Program-made: the position numbers and the translations under genes
Shown here: positions 40,507 to 49,178 of the stretch, piece after piece
How the letters are laid out: every line of letters starts with the position of its first letter
Numbering within the stretch: the first letter of the stretch is position 1
The notes under the pieces: generated by a model
Databases searched by the model: none
Told to the model about the DNA's origin: nothing
What the model saw: the letters and a program-made list of their open reading frames with translations, nothing else
Assembly: GCF_002008365.1 (NCBI RefSeq)
Contig: NZ_MRDL01000054.1
Location: 310,001-374,000, forward strand
Reading direction: 5' to 3'
From: Rhizobium leguminosarum bv. viciae USDA 2370
Lineage (GTDB): Bacteria; Pseudomonadota; Alphaproteobacteria; Rhizobiales; Rhizobiaceae
DNA length: 64,000 bases

Positions 40507-42789
40507 TCACCGCGCCTCTGCCCGGCGGGCGGAAAGTGCGGCGACCGCCTGAACTTCGGTCAGCAGCCGCACCGGATCGACCGGCTTTACCATGACGCGG
40601 TTGGCGCCGTTGAGCAAGACCTGGCGGCGTGAATCGTCGCTCTTGTCGGCAGTCAGGACGATCACCGGCACCGAGGCGAGATCGAGCCGCCGCTCGTGGC
40701 CGCGCAGGCGTCCCAGCATGTCGATGCCGTTCCCACCCGGCATCGAGAGATCGCTGATGATGATATCGGGCCGGGCATTCGCCTCGCAGAGCGCGCAGTC
40801 GAGCAGCGACTCGAAATCTTCGACATGGCGCACCTTATGCCCGCCCTTTTCCAGGACGACGCGCACCAGCATGGCATTGATCGGATCGTCCTCGCCGAGA
40901 AGGATGCTGAGCCCGCTGGCGGGAACCACCGTCTCCGCCACCGAAAGGCCGAAGCCCGGCTGGTTGTCGTTCAGCGCGTCGCGCTTCTCCATGCCGCGCA
41001 TGCGCCCGCGCAGCACGTCGATCAGCGACTGTTCGCGCAGCGGCCGGATCAACCAGGCATCGAAAAGGTCGAGCGGATGGGCGCTGCGTTCTTCCGGGTT
41101 GACGAGCAGGACCTTGCGCAGGCCAAGGGCGGCGATTTCGGCACGATCGGCAAGATGGTCGGAAAATTCCGCCGACATGCGATGGTCGATGATGATATCG
41201 GTCGGCCGCCGTCCGCCCTTTGCCAATCCGAGCAGCGTTGTGCGCGCCGTCTCGCCGTCGCCGACGAGATGACAGAGGCCACCGAGCGCGGTGATCGTCT
41301 CGGCGATGGCGGTACGCGCGGCACCTGCCGGCGCCAGCAGCACGACGCTGTTGCCGGCAAGCAGCGTGTTTCGCCGGTCAGGGCGCTCGCTGCCGATATC
41401 GACTGGGAAGCGGATGGCGAATTCGCTGCCTCTGCCCTTTTCGCTGGCAACCGTCAGAGTGCCGTTGAATTCGCGCATGATGCGGGCGGAGATGGCAAGG
41501 CCGAGCCCGGTGCCGTTGCTCTTGTCGGCAACGGTCCCGCCCTGCTCGAACTCGCCGAAGACGCGCGCCTGCTCCTCCGCCGTCATGCCGGGACCGCTAT
41601 CGGTCACGGTGATCAGCAAGTCGCCGGCGTCGAGCGACACGCGGATGAAGACGCCGCCGACCTGGGTGAACTTCACGGCATTGCCGATGACGTTGAACAG
41701 AACCTGGCGCAGCCGCGCCGGGTCGAAGCTCATATTCTCAGGGACATCGGATGACACGGTGGCGCCGATCTCGATACCCTTTTCATGCGCCCGGTGGGCG
41801 AGCATCTCGACGACGCTTTCCAGAAGCTTGCGCAGCGATTCCGAGCGCGGATGCAGCGCGAAGCGGCCGACCTCGATGGTAGAGAAATCGAGAAGATCCT
41901 CGACGAGCTGCGTCAATGCATGGCCGGACTGGCGGATGCTCGCGAGATAGTTCTGCTGCTCCTGCGTCAGTCGCGTCTCCGCAATCAGATGCGTCATGCC
42001 GAGAATGCCGGAAAGCGGGGTGCGCACCTCGTGGCTGACGGTGGCAAGCAGCCTCGATTTGGCGGCGCTGTTATATTCAGCCTTCTGGCGGGCCTCCTCG
42101 CGGCCCTGCGCGATGAGCCGCTCGTCGGTCACGTCGCGGGCAACGCTCTGCAGCAGCAGGCGGCCGTTCGCCGGGTCGCGGGTAACGACGTCGCGCCAGA
42201 GGAAGATGCGCTGGCCTTCCGGCGTCGAGATCTCGACATCGTAGCAGTGCGATATCGGACCAGGGCGGAAGGCAAGGCCGATCTCCTCGCAGGTTCGTCC
42301 TTCTGGACGCAGGCGCCCGGTCAGGCGGCGAAAAGTGTCGTTGGCGGAGATGATGCGCCGGTCCATGGTGCGGCCGACCGTGATGTCGCCGAGCACGTCG
42401 TGCACGTCGGCAAACAGCTTTGCGCCGGCGTTCCAATCCGGCATGGATTGGCCTGGACGCTGCCCGGCCTTGCGCGACCGAACCATCAGAAGGGCATAAC
42501 TGGCGATGACGGCAAGGCCAAGAACGACGAGACCGCCCGAAAGCAGCAGCGGATCGCCGGCATGGGCAAGCAGCATCAGGATCGTTGCGGCAAGAAGGCC
42601 GGCGCCGCCCAGCCAGTAGAACAGCAGGCGCCTTGTCGCTGCGGGCCCGCTCTGGCGATCATCGGCTCCCCGGGGTGCCGCTGCGTTCGGTCGTGAGGAA
42701 AGGGCCTCCATCCGCTTCTCATGCGGCTTAGCGGCGGGTCCACCGAAGGCGGCGGACAATCTTTCCTGCAACTGTCCCAGGTTCTGCAT
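40507..42789 (-). CDS. Hybrid sensor histidine kinase with PAS and two receiver-like domains
   Basis: Membrane kinase of 760 residues: two membrane segments (~53-105), a PAS domain (~125-220), HisKA with SHEVRTPLSGI (His ~262), HATPase with NAVKFTQ, DSGPGMT and GTGLGLA, then a degenerate receiver-like region (~485-600) without the acidic pocket and with Arg where Lys is expected, and a C-terminal intact receiver (EDD, Asp in IIISDLSMPGGNG, TADK, VKPVD). Phosphate could pass from His to the C-terminal Asp and on to an unknown phosphotransfer protein. Signal and target are unknown. It stands alone between lspA and olsB. Confidence 0.92.
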   Translation of the reverse strand: MQNLGQLQERLSAAFGGPAAKPHEKRMEALSSRPNAAAPRGADDRQSGPAATRRLLFYWLGGAGLLAATILMLLAHAGDPLLLSGGLVVLGLAVIASYALLMVRSRKAGQRPGQSMPDWNAGAKLFADVHDVLGDITVGRTMDRRIISANDTFRRLTGRLRPEGRTCEEIGLAFRPGPISHCYDVEISTPEGQRIFLWRDVVTRDPANGRLLLQSVARDVTDERLIAQGREEARQKAEYNSAAKSRLLATVSHEVRTPLSGILGMTHLIAETRLTQEQQNYLASIRQSGHALTQLVEDLLDFSTIEVGRFALHPRSESLRKLLESVVEMLAHRAHEKGIEIGATVSSDVPENMSFDPARLRQVLFNVIGNAVKFTQVGGVFIRVSLDAGDLLITVTDSGPGMTAEEQARVFGEFEQGGTVADKSNGTGLGLAISARIMREFNGTLTVASEKGRGSEFAIRFPVDIGSERPDRRNTLLAGNSVVLLAPAGAARTAIAETITALGGLCHLVGDGETARTTLLGLAKGGRRPTDIIIDHRMSAEFSDHLADRAEIAALGLRKVLLVNPEERSAHPLDLFDAWLIRPLREQSLIDVLRGRMRGMEKRDALNDNQPGFGLSVAETVVPASGLSILLGEDDPINAMLVRVVLEKGGHKVRHVEDFESLLDCALCEANARPDIIISDLSMPGGNGIDMLGRLRGHERRLDLASVPVIVLTADKSDDSRRQVLLNGANRVMVKPVDPVRLLTEVQAVAALSARRAEAR

Positions 42790-42844
42790 GCTACCTGGCT
42801 AACATGAGGCCCGTTCCGAATGCCTTCAGGATTTCGATAAGATT

Positions 42845-43348
42845 TTAACGGCCGGCCTTTTTAGGCAGCAGCAGCTCGTCGAGAATGACGCAACCGGCGC
42901 CGATGGTGATGAAACTGTCGGCGAGATTGAAGACCGCGAAGGACCAGCTCTCGGTGTAGAAGAGAATGTAATCGATCACATGTCCATAGGCGAAGCGGTC
43001 GACGAGATTACCGATCGCCCCGGCGATGATCAGCGCATAACCGAGATGAGCGAGCCAGCGATCCTTCGCCGTGCGGTACCATAGCCAGATGACGAAGGCG
43101 ACGATGACGAGCCGCATGCCGACGATGAACCAGCCGTCCATGCCGGACAGCATCGAAAAGGCGACGCCGAGATTGTAGGTGCGGTAGAGCGCCAGCATTG
43201 GAATGACCGGCACGACCTCCTGTAGCGGCAGGTAGTGATCGACGGCGATCTTGACGACCTGGTCGATGAGAACGGCGACGACGATGAAGAAGAGGATCGG
43301 TGCCGGGCGCGAAAACAGCGCGGGGCGTGCAAGCGTCTGTTCGGTCAT
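42845..43348 (-). CDS. lspA: Lipoprotein signal peptidase
   Basis: Inner-membrane aspartic protease (signal peptidase II) that cuts the signal peptide of diacylated prolipoproteins. The 167-residue protein has four membrane segments and both catalytic Asp regions: GNLVDRFAYGHVIDYI and FNLADSFITIG. The ATG at 43348 overlaps the stop of the upstream TrmH/SpoU gene (ATGA). It is third in a tightly overlapping run of two RNA methyltransferase genes and lspA. Lnt, the later step of lipoprotein maturation, is at 16030-17634. Confidence 0.97.
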   Translation of the reverse strand: MTEQTLARPALFSRPAPILFFIVVAVLIDQVVKIAVDHYLPLQEVVPVIPMLALYRTYNLGVAFSMLSGMDGWFIVGMRLVIVAFVIWLWYRTAKDRWLAHLGYALIIAGAIGNLVDRFAYGHVIDYILFYTESWSFAVFNLADSFITIGAGCVILDELLLPKKAGR

Positions 43349-44205
43349 TTGCCCTCGGCAAGTGAGAGGAGATGGCGGCGCGCCTCGAAAAGCATGACGG
43401 CGGTGGCGACAGCGAGGTTCAAGGAATCGGCGCGGCCCTGCTGCGGAATGCGGGCAAGCGCGTCGGCCTCCTTGGCCAGTTGCTCCGGCAAGCCGGATTG
43501 TTCGTTGCCCATCAGGAGCACGACAGGCTTTTTCCGGTAGTCGATCGTCCGGTAATCGACCGCGCCGGCAAGATGCGTCGCGACGACGGAAACGCCGGCC
43601 GATTTCCGCCAGGCGATGAATTCTTGAGGGGTTGCCCGCGCGACCGGAACGGCAAAGACCGAACCCATGGTGGCGCGCACGGTTTCGAGCGAGAAGGGGT
43701 CGGTCGTTTCTCCGACCAGAATGATGCCGGAAGCGCCGGCCGCATCGGCCGTGCGGATGATGGTGCCGAGATTGCCGGGGTCGCGCACCCGGTCGAGCGC
43801 CACCCATGTCTCGCCATCCCTCGGCCGGATATCCCGCAGCGGCTTCCAGCGCTGCTCGAAGATGCCGACGACCATCTGCGGATTGTCGCGGCGGGTGATC
43901 GAGGCGATCACCTTTTCGCTGACTTCGAGCACCAGCCCGCCCGAAGCGACGGTCCTTGCCGCCATCTGCTCGACCAGCGGCTTGCCTTTGGCGGCCTTGG
44001 CATAGACCAGCGTGCGGATCGTCCAGCCGAGTTCGATCGCATCGATGACGAGCTTCAGTCCTTCGGCCAGGAAAGCACCGCTTTCCTCGCGCGACTTCTT
44101 GTTCGTCAGCGCCTTGATGTCCTTGATGATCGGATTGGCGAGCGAGGTGACTTCCTTCACCTGCCCGACCCTGCGCGGTCCCTGGTCGTGGAAGTCTTTG
44201 CTCAT
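43345..44205 (-). CDS. TrmH/SpoU-family RNA 2'-O-methyltransferase
   Basis: SPOUT-class methyltransferase of 286 residues. An N-terminal substrate-binding domain (~10-100: EVTSLANPIIKDIKALTNKK) precedes the trefoil-knot catalytic domain with the three SpoU motifs: DRVRDPGNLGTIIRTADAAG, VLLMGNEQSGLP and IPQQGRADSLNLAVATAVML. The target is probably a 23S rRNA ribose, as in RlmB relatives, but tRNA cannot be excluded. Start and stop both overlap neighbours as ATGA, indicating translational coupling. Confidence 0.93.
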   Translation of the reverse strand: MSKDFHDQGPRRVGQVKEVTSLANPIIKDIKALTNKKSREESGAFLAEGLKLVIDAIELGWTIRTLVYAKAAKGKPLVEQMAARTVASGGLVLEVSEKVIASITRRDNPQMVVGIFEQRWKPLRDIRPRDGETWVALDRVRDPGNLGTIIRTADAAGASGIILVGETTDPFSLETVRATMGSVFAVPVARATPQEFIAWRKSAGVSVVATHLAGAVDYRTIDYRKKPVVLLMGNEQSGLPEQLAKEADALARIPQQGRADSLNLAVATAVMLFEARRHLLSLAEGK

Positions 44206-45314
44206 TTCGGCACCCAGCGGGAAAAGAGGGAGGTGGAAAGCGCGCGGCCCTGCGTCTTGCCGTCGGTGCCGGCTTCGCGAATCACCAGCTCGCCGGATTC
44301 GACCACGCCGCCGGCGCCGCGCATCGTCTCGCGCATCAGCTCGTGGATCGAATAGAAGCTGGCGCGGATCGAATAGGCCGTCAGCACCAGGCCCACGGCC
44401 TTCGGCGACAGAATCTCGCGGCAGACATCGAGCATCAAGGGCAGATGCTCGAAGAGATGCCAGACTTCGCCATTGGGGCCACGGCCGAATTTCGGCGGAT
44501 CGGTGAGGATGATGTCGTACTGGCTGCCGCGCCGTTCCTCGCGCAGGATGAATTTCATCGCATCCTCGCAGATCCAGCGGATCGGCAGCTTCTCCATGCG
44601 CCCGAGCGCCTGGTTTTCCCGCGCCCAGCCGATCGCCTTCTTCGAGGCGTCGACATGGGTGACCTCGGCGCCGGCTGCGGCGGCAACCAGCGAGGCGACG
44701 CCGGTATAACCGAAGAGATTCAGCACCTTCAGCGGCCGACCGGCCTTTTCGACCTGCTCTTTCATCCAGCTCCAATGGACGATCTGCTCGGGGAAGACGC
44801 CGACATGACGGAAGGAGGTGAAGCGGCCGAGGAAATCGACACCGAGCAGATTGAGCGGCCAGGTCTCGCCGAGCGCATCTTTCGGGAAGCGCCAGCGGCC
44901 GGAGCCTTCCTCGTCGGTATCGCCGGTGAAGACGGCATCGACCTTTTCCCAGACATGAGCGGGCAGCGAAGGCCGCCACAGCGCCTGGGCCTCGGGACGG
45001 ATGATGCGGTAGGGGCCGTATTGCTCCAGCTTTTCGCCGTTGCCGCTGTCGATCAGGTGGAAGTCGCCGGCTCCGAGCGATTCGAGGATGACGGGCACGC
45101 GCTCGACCGGACGTTCGCCGCTGCGTGTCATCAGAGGGCGCTCGACGGCGCCAGGCACAGCAGCCTCGCGCACTGTCTCGCGGGCCGCCGCAGGCCGCGC
45201 GACCGGCTTCGGCGGCCGGCCTGTCCGATCGTTCCTGCGGCTTTCACCGGAAGAACCTGATGTTTTCTTCTGGCCCGGCCGGCCTTCTCTCTGTTTCAAC
45301 GTGCTCTTCCGCAT
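44202..45314 (-). CDS. Class I SAM-dependent rRNA methyltransferase, RlmI/RlmK-like
   Basis: Protein of 370 residues. A Lys/Arg/Pro-rich, probably disordered N-terminus (~1-70) is followed by a Rossmann methyltransferase core with VLNLFGYTGVASLVAAAAG (SAM motif I, ~195) and the DPPK motif in IILTDPPKFGRG typical of nucleic-acid base methyltransferases. The ATG at 45314 is chosen; an internal ATG at 45131 would remove the extension. It overlaps the next gene by ATGA and is the first of three coupled genes. Exact base target unknown. Confidence 0.88.
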   Translation of the reverse strand: MRKSTLKQREGRPGQKKTSGSSGESRRNDRTGRPPKPVARPAAARETVREAAVPGAVERPLMTRSGERPVERVPVILESLGAGDFHLIDSGNGEKLEQYGPYRIIRPEAQALWRPSLPAHVWEKVDAVFTGDTDEEGSGRWRFPKDALGETWPLNLLGVDFLGRFTSFRHVGVFPEQIVHWSWMKEQVEKAGRPLKVLNLFGYTGVASLVAAAAGAEVTHVDASKKAIGWARENQALGRMEKLPIRWICEDAMKFILREERRGSQYDIILTDPPKFGRGPNGEVWHLFEHLPLMLDVCREILSPKAVGLVLTAYSIRASFYSIHELMRETMRGAGGVVESGELVIREAGTDGKTQGRALSTSLFSRWVPK

Positions 45315-45347
45315 CTCTGTCGGGGTGTCTTATCGGCTTTGTGTCCG

Positions 45348-45410
45348 CTGCGGCGCCGTGCGTCTTTTCAGACGTGCAAAGGACGCTGCAGAACTTTGAA
45401 TATGCAGTAG
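45348..45410 (+). repeat. Dispersed palindromic repeat, family A, copy 3 (right half deleted)
   Basis: Left palindrome with outer arms CTGCGGCG / CGCTGCAG (45348-45355 with 45384-45391) and the core GCGTCTTTTCAGACG. After ACTTTGAA the sequence jumps directly to TATGCAGTAG, the far end of the right palindrome of copy 1, so the internal ~40 bases of that half are missing. Confidence 0.85.
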
Positions 45411-45486
45411 CCCAGAAAAGCGTGGCGGATCAACTGCGCAGCCGCCCGAGCCCGGGCAAGAGGAGCGGGTTCTCCCGGCGCAACGC

Positions 45487-46077
45487 CTATTTCAAGCCCT
45501 CGGAGGCCTGTGTGCGAAGCCAGCTTTCCGCCGTAAAGAGGGCTGCGACATGCATCGACTGCATGATGACGGCGCCGGACTGCAGGTCGGCAAGGATGGC
45601 AGCAAGATCGGTAAACAGCAGCTCGACCTTCTCGCCCGGGTCGAAACGCGGTTCGCCGGCCTTGCTCAGGCCGAGCGCCAGCCAGCTGGTTACCGCGTTG
45701 CTGTGGCTGGCGGCATTCGGATAGGAGGTGAGCAGTTTGACGAAGGTCGAGGCTTCATAGCCGGTTTCCTCCCGGAGTTCGCGCTGGGCTGCCGCCAACG
45801 CCGTATCGCCGGTGTTGCTGTCGCTGCGTTCGACGCCGCTGGCGACGAGACCGAGCACAATCTCGCCGCGGCCGTGCCGGTATTCTCGCGTCAGCACCAC
45901 GCGCCCGTCGGGCATCACAGGGATAACGTTGATCCAGTCGGGATAATCGAGCACATGAAAGGGCGCGATGACGGTTCCATCGGCGGTGACACAATCGTCG
46001 CTCCGGACCCGGATCCAGCGGTCCTCATAGGTGATCCGGCTTGCCGTCACGCTCCAGGGCTTCAGTTCGTCGGTCAT
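45487..46077 (-). CDS. NUDIX hydrolase, ADP-ribose pyrophosphatase-like
   Basis: Protein of 196 residues with a Nudix box ending AAQRELREETGYE; upstream of it the usual GxE is replaced by GD. The N-terminal barrel (WSVTASRITYEDRWIRVRSDD) resembles ADP-ribose or nucleotide-sugar pyrophosphatases. The helix residues that bind Mg (REL-EE) are intact, so activity is likely though the substrate is unknown. Divergent from the CoxG-like gene; followed by the family A repeat and then the RlmI-like operon. Confidence 0.85.
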   Translation of the reverse strand: MTDELKPWSVTASRITYEDRWIRVRSDDCVTADGTVIAPFHVLDYPDWINVIPVMPDGRVVLTREYRHGRGEIVLGLVASGVERSDSNTGDTALAAAQRELREETGYEASTFVKLLTSYPNAASHSNAVTSWLALGLSKAGEPRFDPGEKVELLFTDLAAILADLQSGAVIMQSMHVAALFTAESWLRTQASEGLK

Positions 46078-46198
46078 CGGCCCATCCCTTGTGTGTCAGA
46101 TGTGTGTCATCGGAACCCGGCAGATAACATTCCGTCCCGCCTTGGCAAAGCGCTTTCCCGCTGGGATAAGATGAGCGAATCGAAGATGGGGCCATCGA

Positions 46199-46654
46199 AT
46201 GGATTTCACCGGCGAAGAACGCATCGCCGCGCCGCGGGACGTCGTCTGGGCAGCACTCAACGATCCCGACATCATGCGTGGCTGCATTCCAGGCTGCCAA
46301 GGTATCGAGCGGCTTTCACCGAGCGCCTTCGAGGCGACGATCAAAGTCAGGTTCAGCCTGCTGTCCGCCACCTTCCATGGGCTGCTGACGCTTTCCAATG
46401 TCGACGCGCCGAAGAGCTATACGCTGTCGGCCGAAGGCAAGGGCGGTCTTGCCGGCTTCGCCAGGGGCAGCGCCGATATCGTGCTTGAGGAAAGGGGTGC
46501 CGAGACTATCCTGCACTACCGCTCGAAGGCCGAACTCGGCGGCAGGCTTGCCCAGCTCGGCGCCCGTCTGCTCGATTCGGCTTCGCAAAAGCTCGCCGAA
46601 GGGTTCTTTTCGGAATTCAATGCCGCGGTCGTCGCGAAGATGGCGGCCGGTTAG
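46199..46654 (+). CDS. CoxG-like SRPBCC protein
   Basis: Protein of 151 residues with the START-like SRPBCC fold of the CoxG family: MDFTGEERIAAPRDVVWAALND at the start, CIPGCQGIERL, then VDAPKSYTLSAEGKGGLAGFA. CoxG proteins anchor carbon-monoxide dehydrogenase to the membrane, but many solitary members occur without cox genes, as here, and have no assigned role. The C-terminal hydrophobic tail seen in true CoxG is absent. The next gene starts 34 bases downstream. Confidence 0.85.
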   Translation: MDFTGEERIAAPRDVVWAALNDPDIMRGCIPGCQGIERLSPSAFEATIKVRFSLLSATFHGLLTLSNVDAPKSYTLSAEGKGGLAGFARGSADIVLEERGAETILHYRSKAELGGRLAQLGARLLDSASQKLAEGFFSEFNAAVVAKMAAG

Positions 46655-46688
46655 GCTTGGCGCGGGTTGGAGCTTCGTTTAAATCGGC

Positions 46689-47126
46689 ATGATGACGTGG
46701 ACCATCAGGCCGCCGCGGGCGGAAGACCAGGAAATGCTCGCGGAGATTTATCTTTCCGTGCGCCGCGAAACATTCGTCTGGGTCGATCCCGGCAAGTTCC
46801 ATCGCGAGGATTTCGCCGCCCATACCAATGGCGAGACGGTCTTCGTTTGCGAGCATGCGGATGGCAGCGTAGCCGGCTTCCTGTCGCTCTGGCCGGAGGA
46901 CGATTTCATCCACATGCTCTACTTAAGACCGGAATTCCAGGGTCGGGGCGCCGGCACGGCGCTGTTGCACGCGCTGCCGGAATGGCCGCAACACCGGTAC
47001 CGGCTGAAATGCCTGGTGAAGAACCGGCGGGCAAAGGCGTTCTACCTTTCCCATGGTTTCCATGTGACCGGCAACGGCGCGTCGCCGGAGGGCGACTATG
47101 AGGAATTGAGCTTTTTTCCGGTTTGA
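46689..47126 (+). CDS. GNAT family N-acetyltransferase
   Basis: Protein of 145 residues. The GNAT core is visible as IHMLYLRPEFQGRGAGTALLHA (acetyl-CoA loop QGRGAG) and VKNRRAKAFYLSHGFHVTG near the C-terminus. Substrate unknown. It follows the CoxG-like gene closely on the same strand and converges with the lapA-like gene. Confidence 0.88.
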   Translation: MMTWTIRPPRAEDQEMLAEIYLSVRRETFVWVDPGKFHREDFAAHTNGETVFVCEHADGSVAGFLSLWPEDDFIHMLYLRPEFQGRGAGTALLHALPEWPQHRYRLKCLVKNRRAKAFYLSHGFHVTGNGASPEGDYEELSFFPV

Positions 47127-47178
47127 CGGCACCGAAAGCCGGCCGCCGAAAACCGAGTCAATCGAATATTGACCAGTT

Positions 47179-47511
47179 TTACCGCGCCGGCAGCTGCCCG
47201 GCGATTTCCTCGGCGCGGTTCTTATGGCGGTCGGCCTCGCTTTGCCAGCGGATGGCTTCCTTGGCCTCGGTGCGGGCGCGCTTGCGGTGTTTGCCCTGGC
47301 TGAACCAGGTGGCGGCCGCGCCGATCAGCATGCCTGTAATCAGCGCGATGAACAGGAAGACGAAGAAGGGCGCGGAAACCGCAAGCACCTGATCATCAGG
47401 CCGGAACGGATTGAAGGCGAGCGTGACGCTCTGCCGGTTGGCGACGCAGAAGACGACGAGGATGACGCCGAGCGGCAGCAAAATCAACAGGTTGACGATC
47501 TTCTTGGCCAT
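47179..47511 (-). CDS. LapA-domain membrane protein (DUF1049)
   Basis: Small membrane protein of 110 residues: two membrane segments (~6-26 and ~43-68, with FFVFLFIALITGMLIGAAATW) followed by a basic, probably coiled-coil tail (GKHRKRARTEAKEAIRWQSE). This is the LapA/LapA-like layout linked in E. coli to lipopolysaccharide assembly control. It lies downstream of ihfB in the order sppA - ihfB - lapA-like, which is common in alphaproteobacteria, but a family A repeat copy separates it from ihfB. Confidence 0.85.
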   Translation of the reverse strand: MAKKIVNLLILLPLGVILVVFCVANRQSVTLAFNPFRPDDQVLAVSAPFFVFLFIALITGMLIGAAATWFSQGKHRKRARTEAKEAIRWQSEADRHKNRAEEIAGQLPAR

Positions 47512-47567
47512 TTAAAGTCTCCACGCGGCAGATTGCGCCGGTCTTTTGAAGGGCGCGTTTCATGCTT

Positions 47568-47605
47568 ACGGCGCCACGCGTCTTTGTAAGACGCGCAAAG
47601 CACGA
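47568..47605 (+). repeat. Dispersed palindromic repeat, family A, copy 4 (left core only)
   Basis: CGCGTCTT / AAGACGCG (47577-47584 with 47588-47595) preceded by GGCGCCA and followed by CAAAGCACG. It keeps the core of the left palindrome; the linker and right palindrome are absent. Located between ihfB and the lapA-like gene. Confidence 0.7.
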
Positions 47606-47673
47606 TGCGTTACCAGAATAGGAAAACGGCCCTCGAGTTCAAGTGCGGTTTCGCCGCAGGCGGCGCGCGCCGC

Positions 47674-47973
47674 TCAATCTTCTTCGTCGGCCTGGCCGGG
47701 ATTGAGCCGCTCGCGCAGCTCCTTGCCGGTCTTGAAGAAGGGCACCCACTTCTCCTCGACGAAGACGGTGTCGCCGGTCCGCGGGTTGCGGCCGGAGCGC
47801 GAAGGGCGGTTCTTGACCGAAAAGGCGCCAAAGCCGCGCAATTCGACTCGGTTACCCGCAGCCAGTGCATCCGTGATCTCGTCGAGAACCGCGTTGACGA
47901 TATTCTCGACGTCGCGATGATAGAGATGCGGGTTGCGTGCGGCAACAATCTGCACCAATTCGGACTTGATCAC
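47674..47973 (-). CDS. ihfB: Integration host factor beta subunit
   Basis: DNA-bending nucleoid protein, partner of IhfA. The 99-residue protein shows the HU/IHF fold with VELRGFGAFSVKNRPSRSGRNPRTG, the beta-arm that inserts in the minor groove with its conserved Pro. The start is a GTG at 47973 with a strong AAGGGGG upstream; the ATG at 47975 is out of frame and is followed at once by TGA. IHF is needed to activate many RpoN promoters, and rpoN lies 3.5 kb away. Follows sppA by 29 bases. Confidence 0.96.
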   Translation of the reverse strand: MIKSELVQIVAARNPHLYHRDVENIVNAVLDEITDALAAGNRVELRGFGAFSVKNRPSRSGRNPRTGDTVFVEEKWVPFFKTGKELRERLNPGQADEED

Positions 47974-48002
47974 ATTCGCCCCCTTAAATTATTGATTTCT
48001 TA

Positions 48003-48953
48003 TCAATCGTGGCCAACCTGCCAAACTGAAAGCAGCCCGTCAAGAAGCAACTTTGGGGGCAGGATTCCATTGATATCCTGGGTTTTCATGAGATCATCAT
48101 AACCGAAGATCGTAATCAACCGCGAAACAGCCCCAGCGAGCAGAAAGGGCGTATTGCTCTTCTTGTCCCAGTCGACCATCGGCAGATCGCCGTCGACGCC
48201 GCGTGATTTGAGATAGGCACGGATCTCAGCCTCGCCGCCGATTGCATCGACGAGTTTCACCTTCAGCGCCTGGCGGCCGGTATAGATCGTGCCGTCGGCC
48301 AGTTTCAGCACCTCGTCGCGCGGCAGCTTGCGCCGGTCGGCGACCAAGTCGACGAACCAGTTATAGCTGTCGACCACCATGTTGCGGATCATCGCTTTGG
48401 CTTCCTCGCTCGCCTCGTGGAAGGGCGAGGGCTCGGCCTTCAGCGGCGAAGACTTGATTTCCTGCAGCGAGACGCCGATCTTGTCGAGCAGCGGCTGGAT
48501 CTGCGGATACTGGAAGATGACGCCGATCGAGCCGGTAATCGAGCTGTCGCCGGCAATGATGGTATCGCCGGCGGTGGCGATCATGTAGCCGGCAGAGGCG
48601 GCAAGTGTGCGGACGTCGGAGACGACAGGCTTCTTGGCTGATATCGCGCGGATCGCCTTGAAGATTTTTTCGCCGCCATAGGTCGTGCCGCCGGGCGAGG
48701 AGATCGAAATCACTGCTGCCTTCACCTGGTCGCTGGTCTCGACCTTCTTCAGCCGCTCCAGAAGCTCGTCGTCGTCGACGATCAGCCCCGATATCGTCAC
48801 ATGGGCGATGTGCGGGCGCTCCGTCCCGGTATCGCCGAGGGCGAAGCGGTAGAAGGCGAAACCAAGTGCCACGATGAGGGCCACCGCGATGAGGCGCCAG
48901 AAGCCGAGCTTGCGGCGCAGCCGACGGCGATCCGCGATGATCGAACTGTCCAT
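48003..48953 (-). CDS. sppA: Signal peptide peptidase SppA
   Basis: Membrane-anchored serine protease that degrades cleaved signal peptides. The 316-residue protein has one N-terminal membrane segment (~18-38) and the S49 core: catalytic Ser in RTLAASAGYMIA and the general-base Lys in IKSSPLKAEPSPF, as in the short SppA type. GGAGG five bases before the ATG at 48953 fixes the start; the frame continues to 49085 without meaning. It is divergent from lptC and is followed by ihfB. Confidence 0.95.
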   Translation of the reverse strand: MDSSIIADRRRLRRKLGFWRLIAVALIVALGFAFYRFALGDTGTERPHIAHVTISGLIVDDDELLERLKKVETSDQVKAAVISISSPGGTTYGGEKIFKAIRAISAKKPVVSDVRTLAASAGYMIATAGDTIIAGDSSITGSIGVIFQYPQIQPLLDKIGVSLQEIKSSPLKAEPSPFHEASEEAKAMIRNMVVDSYNWFVDLVADRRKLPRDEVLKLADGTIYTGRQALKVKLVDAIGGEAEIRAYLKSRGVDGDLPMVDWDKKSNTPFLLAGAVSRLITIFGYDDLMKTQDINGILPPKLLLDGLLSVWQVGHD

Positions 48954-49178
48954 AAAAACCTCCAGCGCTGGCACCGGCTTCGGCATGGCGCCGATCGACC
49001 CGGTGAAATAGGGTGGCAGCGGCCCGTACGAATGCCACTTTTCAATGTTTTTCCGTTTTGTTGCTTGTTGCAGAAAAAATTCCATATTGGCAAGCCAATG
49101 TAATAATGCGAAACGAACTGTGATTGGCGGCCGGCTTTGTTATGAAGGCGCGGCGATCACCGCACATGGACGAGGCCT

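Noticed and set aside
43345..44979. Apparent 544-residue fusion of two methyltransferases
   Set aside because: The first half is an out-of-frame reading of the RlmI-like gene; the true gene starts at 44205 with an ATGA overlap.
46199..46654. Carbon-monoxide dehydrogenase system suggested by the CoxG-like gene
   Set aside because: No coxLMS-type genes are nearby and the protein lacks a C-terminal membrane anchor, so only the fold is claimed.
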